64,000 nucleotides of DNA from Labia minor. Taxonomy: Eukaryota > Arthropoda > Insecta > Dermaptera > Spongiphoridae. The stretch spans positions 11,762,225 to 11,826,224 of the forward strand of contig OY720347.1 in the NCBI GenBank assembly GCA_963082975.1, given 5' to 3'. The stretch's first letter is position 1; every line of letters begins with the position of its first letter. Below the pieces are notes generated by a model that was given only the letters and a program-made list of their open reading frames with translations, was not told the DNA's origin and did not search any database. Below, one piece after another: positions 56,015-64,000 of the stretch. A program made the position numbers and the translations under genes.

Positions 56015-56855
56015 TGTCTGTAAGCAAATTTACTCAAAAACTAATCAAGCTAGGACTTCGAAATTTGGTACACCGATATTATTCACAGTTTGTAGATTTC
56101 TATCAAAATTTCGTCAAAATCGGTTAACCGGAAGTGGTACTTTACCTACACTGGTTGCGTTTACCTTTCAAGTAAAGTACCAGTTTGCTTCGAGATATTT
56201 GCTTCATATTTTGTATATAGATTTAAAAATATGAAAAAAATTGAGATACCAAATTTCATCATGATCTGACTACCGGAAGTGACATTTTACCTATACAAGT
56301 AGCGTTTCTTTTTTACCGACCGACGATAGTAAGGGAGGTATTGTTTTCACACCAAATTTCACCTATGGATATTTTTAGGTACATATCTCCACGAATCATG
56401 CATTTTCTTAACAGAAAAAAGTATTTTTAGCATGATGTCTGTCCGTCTGTCCGTCCGTTCGTATAGATGTGTACAGCCTGAACGGCTCAACGGATTTTGA
56501 TGAAATTTGGTATATTTACTTAATACATCAGGAGGATGAATTGATCAACTTTTGGTGCAAATCCGGAAACCGGAAGTGCTAGTATTGCCGATGGAAGAGA
56601 GGAAGTGTAGGGTTATTTTCATATCAAATTTCACGTGAGGACATATCTCTACGTGTTATGCACTTTGTATTGGTTTTATCCTCGAGAAAAATCAGTTTTT
56701 TCTTAATTTAAAATTATATGACGTCACCCAGCACTTCATGACGTCACAGCCAGCCCTTATATATTATAAATAAAATAAAATTAAAAATATTTATATTATA
56801 TCCATATCTGTTTTTTTTACATTTAAAATATCAGTTAACCGGAAGTAGCACTTTA

Positions 56856-56886
<31 letters not shown>

Positions 56887-57030
56887 TGTTACCAAATATC
56901 AAATTTGACACCAATAAACTAATACGAACTGGCTCTTTATCATTACCAAGTTTACACATTCTAAATATTAATTCACAACTCTTTATACCTATTTATATGC
57001 GGGAAAGTCTAGGGGAGGACACTCCCGCTT
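55806..57030 (+). mobile_element. HINE-3 repeat with nested HINE-2
   Basis: The left end is a perfect 25-bp tandem duplication (55806-55830, 55831-55855) containing ACTTTCCCGCATACTTCG. Then AGTATTGGAATCGTC, a long (TATG)n tract (55965-56012) and TTCGAAATTTGGTACACCG. The right end has TATGCGGGAAAGT (56996-57008), the inverse of the left motif, leading into a GCGGGA/TCCCGC stem-loop (56999-57028). This is the same layout as HINE-1. The 150- and 106-residue frames across it are repeat readings. Confidence 0.6.
56310..56830 (+). mobile_element. HINE-2 repeat, copy 4, nested in HINE-3
   Basis: Opens TTTTTACCGACCGACGATAG and follows the 11-kb copy throughout, including the GTCTGTCCGTCCGTTCG block, CCGGAAACCGGAAGTG and the CRE pair at 56719-56726 and 56739-56746. 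Confidence 0.75.
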
Positions 57031-57032
57031 AT

Positions 57033-57600
57033 TTCTTATTTTACCAATATATCAATGCCTCTTTCTTCAGAATTTTGCACTTTTGCACACTTGTGAACAC
57101 TCCTCTCCTTAAATGTTATATTAACTTTTTTCAAATTTGTTACTGGCTATCATTTATTTAAATAATTTAAAGAAAATCTTTTTATTATTACATATTTTTT
57201 TGTGATTCTGGATGGAGAGAGAAGCAAAATTTATATATGAATCCTGAAAGATTAATTTTTTTTTCTTTAACCAAAATATATTCAATTTTAATATAAAATA
57301 TTGATTTTTTTAAATTTATATAAAAATCTTCCTTCTAGGACGCAGGAAAGCAATTTATCTATGCCACTTCTCTTCAAAATAGTAAAATAAATAAATATAT
57401 ATATTTAAATTATGATTCTCATATTAAATTATAACATATTCGAAGATTTAAAAAATTAAACTTAGAAACTTTGTATGTTTAATTTATATACTTTTTTTAT
57501 TATCATTAATTATGAACCTCTGACTTTTGTACATCCTACGCAAGGGCAACGCCTATCAAGTTGGTAATATTAATTAAGTATCCTATGATCAGTAGAACGG
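57033..57600. other. AT-rich intergenic DNA
   Basis: No gene seen. Confidence 0.45.
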
Positions 57601-57609
57601 GTCCTATCA

Positions 57610-57750
57610 ACCACTACCTTGATTTTCTTAGTCGGTAGAGCTTCTTTTTATCAAGTAGTTTCCCAATTTTGATCCCGGCTGGGTTGACACCATCCCTTGA
57701 ACCCGGGATCACGTGAATGTGGGTTAACACAGTTAATCAACATCGTATAA
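57610..57750 (+). repeat. Second type of tRNA-derived SINE fragment
   Basis: TTAGTCGGTAGAGCTTC is A-box-like; 40 bp later AATTTTGATCCCGGCTGGG is B-box-like (consensus GGTTCGANTCC, here decayed). This resembles a Lys- or Ile-type tRNA head. GAACCCGGGATCACGTG follows. Not a functional tRNA: no acceptor pairing was found. Confidence 0.5.
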
Positions 57751-57840
57751 GGCATCTTTTTTAAATATGAACATTTCACTAAAATAAAAAATATGATATA
57801 ATTATTATTTAGTATTTATCTAAATTCTTTAAATCTAATA

Positions 57841-58231
57841 CAGTGAACGCTCTATATAAGCAACCTCTCTAAAAAGAGAGCAACATTCTTTATAAGCAAC
57901 CTCGATACAAGAAATATTTTTTAGTTTAACTGTTCTGTATAAGTAACTTATTTTTTTTAAAGCTAAATATTTGAGTTGACAGCTGTTCACAACAACATAA
58001 CCTCAAATTGTAAAAAATTATGTTATTGGAATATGTTTGTGTTTTGTGATGCCAGTATTGAAGTTAATTTCTGTTAATTAGAATAGTTATTACAATTTCT
58101 GTTAGTTTCTGTTAATTAATTAATATTTGTGTACTTTAAATTCAATTTTTTCCTATAAGCAACTTTTCCCAATAAGAAACCTTTTTTATTGAAATTGGTT
58201 CAAATGAGTTGCTTATATAGAGCATTTACTT
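57841..58231. mobile_element. Pogo/Tigger-like MITE
   Basis: TA flanks (57839-57840, 58232-58233). The left end CAGTGAACGCTCTATATAAG with CAACC pairs with the right GTTGCTTATATAGAGCATTT with ACTT. CAGTxAA starts with TA duplication are typical of pogo-group elements. ATAAGCAACCT is repeated inside the left arm. No transposase. Confidence 0.75.
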
Positions 58232-58233
58232 TA

Positions 58234-60032
58234 TGTCTTTTTAATTATTAATTTAAAATAATTGTATGTGATATATATTTATATATACATATTTTAAATT
58301 TATTCAAAATTGATATTCATTTTACATTCAAGCTTAACACTAATTATAAGAACATGATTAAGAAGTGGTGTTTAATTGGATTATAGCCTAAAGGAGAATA
58401 GTATTTCCTTCTCAACCCTGCATTTACTTCCTCTCCAAATGATATTTCAAAGAAAATCATTGATTTATTTTAAACATTCTGTTTTTGTTTTATTTATTTA
58501 TTTTTTTTTGAGCTCTTCTTAGAGGAAGTAGATTAAAAAGTTGAATAATTTCAAATATATTACAATGATAACTATCTTCTTAAAAACCCTATGAATAATA
58601 ATAAAATTACTGTTCACACATTTTTTTTTAATTGTCCTATAATCAGAAAGAAAGACGATACATTTAATAGTAGAGCGCAAGAAAAGCTTAAGTAGAAATT
58701 TTTCACCTAAAATAATTATAGTGAAGAATAAGAGAAAAAAAATATATATATTTTCATATCTAGGAAAAGAGTTACAAGTACTATATTTATTAAAGTAATT
58801 AATATTATGTTTATAAGATGTAGATGTTTTATCTTAGAATTAAAACAAGTGTATGGAATACATTCCGTTGATATGTGGAGGGGTGTGCATTAAGCCAGGG
58901 ATTTCCTTTATGAAAATAAGTGGTTAATTATAGTCTATGAATGATAATTATTATTATTAATCTTATTATTATTATTACAATTATTCATATTTGAAATTGA
59001 CGTTCATTATAAAATAAATATACATGTGAATTAATATTAGGCAAATGATCCCCCCCCCCCAGAAGTATAACATCAAATAATAAAAATAAATAGTATAATA
59101 AAAATAATAATAATAATAATTTGAAATTTTTTTTTCAACACTTTTCAATGAATTCTAATCAATATAAATTATTTAAATATTTATTTTTGATAATTAAAAA
59201 AAAATGCTCCCCCAAAGGGTTAACACTCAACCACTTCCTTTATTAAAAATATTGAAAATATTTATTGAAAAATAATAATTCGTTTTTTAATATTTATTTT
59301 GAAAAATCTTATTCAGAAAATTTAAATATTACATATTTAGAATAATAAATTAAATAATATGTGAGTCAAATTTGAATATTTAATTAAAATTTAAAATAAT
59401 AATAGATACCATCATATTTAATAAAATAATTAATAGAAAAATTAAAGAAAATTGTTTAAAGAATTTTAAATTTAAAAAGAAGAATAACAAATTAATCAAA
59501 ATCATTTCATTATAATATTATTGGTGGTTTTATATATAAAATAAAACAGACGAAGGATAATAAATTATATTTATTTCATATAATAATGAATAATAATAAT
59601 AATAATAATATTAGATTCACAGTAAGTTAATTAAATATATAAGGTAAAACCGAGGAATATATTGTATTTTCTATTTCTTGACAATACCAGCCTCATACAT
59701 GACCAGATGAGGTGGGTACACCTTATTATATAAATATATATAGCCAACCGTCGTGCAAGAATAATTTGTTTTGTCCGCCATCTCTCTTGAAAATTAACAC
59801 AAGCGTAATTTCTTCATATTTATTTCAAGGGCTCGTAATTTGTTTTCTTTTAGAATTTTTACAAGTATATTGTAATCTACTTTTTTTGCACATTCATTAA
59901 AATTAATATAAATACTTTTTTATTCACATATATCCTCATTGATACTATATATTTGCAAAAGTTTATCTAAAATTGTGTCAAAGAAGAGATATGAGACACA
60001 ATGTATGTGCGAGGGATATGGCATGTGTTTTA
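58234..60032. other. AT-rich intergenic DNA
   Basis: No gene seen. C-run at 59051-59060, ATA/ATT-type tracts near 58945-58975, 59105-59120 and 59588-59610. A small complex patch at 59680-59790 has no recognisable feature. Confidence 0.5.
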
Positions 60033-60040
60033 CTTCAGAG

Positions 60041-60317
60041 CAGTGATTCTCAACCACTGTTTTGTATGTCGCGAGATTTTCAAATTTTACAAATGTAAAG
60101 AGTTCAAATTAAGAAAAAGTACTTATTTATTTTATATGTATGTAAAAAAAAAGTAAAATGTTTTTGAAATTAGGTTCTTAAACATTTTCGACTTTTTTCA
60201 ATTTTTTCAATATGGTAAATAAGTAAATAACTTTTACAATTATATTTTTCGTTCTGTGTCGCCAAATTTTTGAACCATTAAAAGTGTGCAGCGGTAAAAA
60301 AAGGTTGAGAATCACTA
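60041..60317 (-). mobile_element. hAT-like MITE, CAGTGATTCTCAACC family, copy 6
   Basis: CAGTGATTCTCAACC and GGTTGAGAATCACTA ends; flanks CTTCAGAG and TTTTAGAG match at 6 of 8. Interior as in copies 2 and 4. Confidence 0.82.
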
Positions 60318-60325
60318 TTTTAGAG

Positions 60326-60849
60326 TAATATTGACAAATTAAATCCCCCAAATCAATTTAATAATTCAAGGTAAATTTTCAAAGACTTGTATAAATATAT
60401 TATTTAAGTTATGTACTTTTGCTAATTCTTAAAACTTACACACGTCTGTCAGGGATTTTGCGAAAAAGCTGAATGTTTTATTTTTGTAAATTTTAGTAGT
60501 TTTTTTATTTTATGAATATTGCTGTAATTTTTACTATGAATATCTAATATTCCTAGGTACCATTAAGCACCGAATTGTGCCCCATATCTCTCGGGTTTAT
60601 CGTATGTAATGTAAACATGTATATGTGTGTAACAAAAAGCAAATGGAATTTCTTAAAATAATGTCTCTGTATATTTTAAACCAAGCTCGCGTCTTATTTG
60701 GATCAAAATCAAAGTAGTTAATTTTTTTTCAATGTCAACTGTCAGTGATATTCTTAAATATCTTCTAATATTAATGGGGTTAAATATTTTAATATTAACT
60801 TAATTATAAACTTGCAGCTTTAACTCTAATCGTTGATTTACTTATAATT

Positions 60850-60855
<6 letters not shown>
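60326..60855. other. AT-rich intergenic DNA
   Basis: No gene seen. Confidence 0.45.

Positions 60856-60856
<1 letters not shown>

Positions 60857-60898
<42 letters not shown>
60857..60898. repeat. (TA)n microsatellite
   Basis: About 21 TA units, replacing the left end of the adjacent transposon. Confidence 0.95.
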
Positions 60899-60901
<3 letters not shown>

Positions 60902-61103
60902 CCAAATTGAAAAAATTGAATTGAAAAAAGTACGAAATGTTCAAAAGCTTAGTCCAGAAAACGTTTGAGCTTTTTTTTAGAAGAAAATTGAAAAATTTTT
61001 GGAAAAGTACGAAATGTCCTAAATATTTAAAAAAACGGGATATTAAGCTGTCCTGAGGGACGCCGGGACAGACCACTTAAAAACGGGACGTTTGGTAACC
61101 TTA
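60899..61103 (-). mobile_element. TAGGGTGACC TIR element, copy 3 (truncated)
   Basis: Right end intact apart from changes: AAAACGGGACGTTTGGTAAC then CTTA. AGAACCAAATTGAAAAAATT and AGTACGAAATGTCCTAAATA inside. The left end is lost in the (TA)n tract. Confidence 0.7.
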
Positions 61104-61174
61104 TACATAATCATAATAATGATTAGTAAAAATTAAATGAAATATTTGTGGCACTGGTCAAAAATACTTATATA

Positions 61175-61214
<40 letters not shown>

Positions 61215-61450
61215 TAAATGAATCATTTAAAAACAGTTGATCTGTGAAAGAAAAATGTTACATGGAAAAAAAATTGAATAAAAGGTGTAAATAAAGAAAT
61301 TAATCACAAGTTTAAGAACAAAAGAAGATAAATTGCCAACTGTCACAATTGTATTATTTCCACATTATATTTAGATCTAATATTAAATAGATGTGAATGA
61401 ACATCTTTATTTAAAAAAATTTAAATGATGTGATCTTAGCTATAATTAAA

Positions 61451-61492
<42 letters not shown>

Positions 61493-62030
61493 ATTAATTA
61501 ATATAATAAAAATATACTTATTAATTATAATTAATTAATTTATTATTTATCTTAATTAGAATGTTATTTTTTTCTTATTTCGATAATGTTTTTCATTTTT
61601 CTTCTTTATGTGAAGTACACATACATACATATAAACATACATACATACATGTAACCTGAAATTAAATTCACAATAAAAACAGTAAAAGAGATCTTGGGAA
61701 ATAAATAATCAAATACCAGCTTTAAAATAACTATTCTTAAGTTAGAAGTGTATTTTTTTTAAAATTTAATTTATATTGTACTAGTCGAATGTTTTGTTTT
61801 GTTTTAATTTAATTTAGTTACTTAATTACTTTAGAGAATAAAATATCATATTTCGCGTGTGTAGAAATTTTGACTTTATCTATTATGGAAAAATATTATG
61901 ACTCATACGGTTTGTCTAACAATTTAACATTGTATAGTTGTATAGTGTAATGAGTATTCATCTTCTTTCTATTTCGGACAATTACAAACAAATTATTATT
62001 TAATTATAATATAATAGATGTAAATACATA
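61104..62030. other. AT-rich intergenic DNA with microsatellites
   Basis: No gene seen. (ATA)n at 61182-61213, (TA)n at 61457-61488, (CATA)n at 61621-61650. Confidence 0.55.
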
Positions 62031-62039
62031 TATTTAGTT

Positions 62040-62817
62040 GGTAATTGTATACAAAACGGGAAGATTCAAGGATTTGGATGAAACTTTGCAAGTGGATTCC
62101 TTTTTTAATTTCAAAGAATCTTTATTCATGCAATATTTCTCAGTATCTTCTAGTTTACGATTAAAATTAAAATTATTAAAATTTGCATATAAATCCATTG
62201 ATATTCTATTTAGCTACCATGTTTTATTCATTTGGCCAGCAGAGGGCATCACTAATATTTTTCAGTTCGGTTTTGATATAGGGAAATTAATTAATTAATT
62301 TTTTAAATTTTTTTTGCAAATTAGTGAATAAGTGAATAATTAATGAATTTGTCAATAAAACATTACATATTGGCTGCACATTCCGTCATTCATAACCAGA
62401 TAATCCAGTGGTTTCCAACCTTTCTATACCGGCGCCCCCCTTTTTTAAAAAAAATTCTTGCGCCCCCTTAATTTTTGTAATAATCTAATTTCATAAATTC
62501 TCACATAATATAGTAATTTATTTATACAAAATAACTCATAAACATTACACACTCACACACACTCAACTAAGCAAAAACATATTATTGATTATTATAGATT
62601 TTAGAAAAAAAATTAGTCCTAATACATTTGCGCCCCAGGGGAGGGGGCGCCCCACAGGTTGGAAAACACTGAGCTAATCTGTCAATAGTAAAAAAATTTA
62701 ATTTCGTAAACTAGAAGAGACCGAGAAATATTGAATAAGGAAAGTGTGTTTGGAGTTAAAAACACTGGCAAAGTTTCATCCAAATTCCTGAAGCTTCCCA
62801 TTTTATAAACAATTACC
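62040..62817 (+). mobile_element. GGTAATT-type TIR element, copy 4, with nested hAT-like element
   Basis: The left GGTAATTGTATACAAAACGG and right CATTTTATAAACAATTACC ends are part of inverted repeats of about 60 bp. Flanks ATTTAGTT (62032-62039) and ATTTACTT (62818-62825) match at 7 of 8. The 86-residue frame from 62038 is a reading of the TIR and interior; a similar reading on the minus strand of copy 3 gives related peptides. Its middle is broken by the element at 62406. Confidence 0.8.
62406..62671. mobile_element. hAT-like MITE, CAGTGGTTTCCAACC family, nested
   Basis: TIRs CCAGTGGTTTCCAACC and GGTTGGAAAACACTG; flanks AGATAATC and AGCTAATC differ by one base. CGCCCCC motifs lie near both ends. 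It interrupts the GGTAATT element, so it inserted later. Confidence 0.85.
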
Positions 62818-63212
62818 ATTTACTTATATATACTTACAATTAGTCTACAAGTCTACATTTATTTATACAGTCAAAGAGACGATTAAAATCAAACAAAGTC
62901 TAAATTATATTCTTTGTACATTTTAAGATAATTATTCAATACTAAAAAAAAACATATACTAAAAATATTGTTTTTTTTTATTTTTACTTTTTTATCAACA
63001 AAACCATATATAGACTGGGATTTGTTATTGGCAACAAAAAAGTAGTAAATATTTATGTATGTATTTGTTTATACAATTTAAGTAAGTGTCTTTCTTCAAC
63101 AGATATTATCTTCTTAAAGAGGGTATTTATTATAGTTAAAAGTCGAAAAATTGCCGAATTCCGTAATTTAGAACAATGTTCAAACAGTGTCGAAACAAAA
63201 ACATCAGTGATA

Positions 63213-63390
63213 GTATAGTGGACCCATACTGAAAGAAAAAGCTCTGAAGAGTTCGCTAATCCGCTGAAAATCTAAAATTTTAAAACCAGCCATGTTATTA
63301 ACCTATCCGCCTATCCCTAACATAGACCCTTGATAACTTAAAATATTTTCTGTTTCCCATGGACTTTAACTTATCGAGGTTCTACTATAG
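63213..63390. mobile_element. Possible pogo-like fragment
   Basis: The right end ATCGAGGTTCTACTATAG reads inward as CTATAGTAGAACCTCGAT, the style of Tigger/pogo ends. GTATAGTGGACCCATACTG at the left is a weak partner. No clear TA-bounded pair. Confidence 0.35.
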
Positions 63391-63542
63391 TTGAAACATC
63401 ATTGAAAAAAAAAATTCAAATCATTCTTTATATTATATCATTATTACTATTTTAAATAAATAGAATTAAAATGTTATAATATTTTTGACATTAGAAAACA
63501 AAATTAACCAAGTAAATTAATTTTTGATTTAGTTATTTATAT

Positions 63543-63819
63543 TAGGGTGACCAAACGTCCCGTTTTTCCAGGATAGTCCCGTTTTTAGGTGCTCTGTCCT
63601 GGCGTCCCGAAAAATGTCTTCGGGACAGCCTATTGTCCCGTTTTTTAAAATATTTAGGACATTTCGTACTTTTTTTACAAAATTTTTTTCAATTTGATTC
63701 TATATAAATAAAAAGTAAAACATTTTCTCGACTAAGCTCTTAAGCATTTCCGACTTTTTTTAAAAAAAAAAGGTAAACCGTTTGTCCCGGTTTAGTGTTT
63801 TCGAAATATGGTCACCCTA
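63543..63819 (+). mobile_element. TAGGGTGACC TIR element, copy 4
   Basis: TAGGGTGACCAAACGTCCCG and ATATGGTCACCCTA ends, with a perfect 7-bp duplication TTTATAT (63536-63542, 63820-63826). GCCTATTGTCCCGTTTTTTA and CATTTCGTAC blocks match copy 1. Confidence 0.85.
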
Positions 63820-63826
63820 TTTATAT

Positions 63827-64000
63827 AGATTATTTAAAAAAAAATATTATATAATTAAATTCAATAATAAATAAATATTTCATATCTCATAAAAATGATT
63901 AATTATATTTAAATTAAAGATGTAATTTTTGACATTCACATAAAAATTAATTTATAATTTACCCCACAAAATACAATCATTGATCATTCATTACAAATAA
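63827..64000. other. AT-rich intergenic DNA
   Basis: No gene seen up to the window edge. Confidence 0.5.

Noticed and set aside
55782..56234. 150-residue frame with VCVYVCMYVC run
   Set aside because: Reading of HINE-3 with its TATG microsatellite.
56886..57161. 91-residue frame
   Set aside because: Begins inside HINE-3, runs through its terminal hairpin and has no domain.
57610..57750. tRNA-Lys or tRNA-Ile gene
   Set aside because: A- and B-box-like sequences are present but stems do not pair; better explained as a SINE head.

Overview
This 64-kb window is AT-rich animal nuclear DNA. It is mostly arrays of A/T, (TA)n, (TAA)n and short poly-A/T runs, with sparse islands of more balanced composition. 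Mariner relics with D,D34D spacing, an arthropod-type tRNA-Arg(TCG), tRNA-derived SINEs, hAT-like and Helentron/HINE-like non-autonomous repeats and decayed non-LTR retrotransposons point to an arthropod, most likely an insect. The species cannot be named from the sequence. The only gene I can call with high confidence is the tRNA-Arg at 30786-30858. I found no convincing host protein-coding exon. The long open frames are simple-sequence artefacts, antisense shadows or transposon remains.

Layout. 0-10 kb: GGTAATT-type terminal-inverted-repeat (TIR) elements (717, 2292), three hAT-like MITEs with perfect 8-bp target duplications (3651, 5102, 8536), a mariner 5' fragment, the first HINE-1 repeat (6743) and an unclassified inverted-repeat element (9457). 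10-20 kb: a HINE-2 repeat carrying paired CRE octamers (11036), further hAT-like elements, a long inverted repeat (14271), a retroelement primer-binding-site match (15430), and an inverted HINE-1 pair (16251 and 18238) around a possible conserved non-coding island (17258). 20-30 kb: a mariner deletion derivative, a SINE, hAT-like copies, an island with a TATA/Inr-like promoter and a GTGAGT donor (24300-25260), and three LINE relics. 30-40 kb: the tRNA gene, a TIR-bounded mariner (33073), TAGGGTGACC elements, an RTE-like LINE split by one of them, and a cluster of HINE-4 3' ends. 40-50 kb: two GC-richer islands, HINE-4 copies, a second mariner, more hAT-like elements and the second mariner MITE. 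50-64 kb: more hAT-like, SINE and HINE copies, a HINE-3 element with HINE-2 nested in it, a pogo-like MITE, and a GGTAATT element with a hAT-like element nested inside.

The main biological content is a dense community of non-autonomous mobile elements. Several TIR families with different ends share the same internal ~80-bp module. Several HINE-like families share a layout of subterminal inverted repeat, internal microsatellite and terminal hairpin. No operon-like or multi-gene pathway is present. The possible promoters may belong to a host gene whose coding exons lie outside the window or are too short to recognise. HINE names and numbers are labels used only in this annotation.
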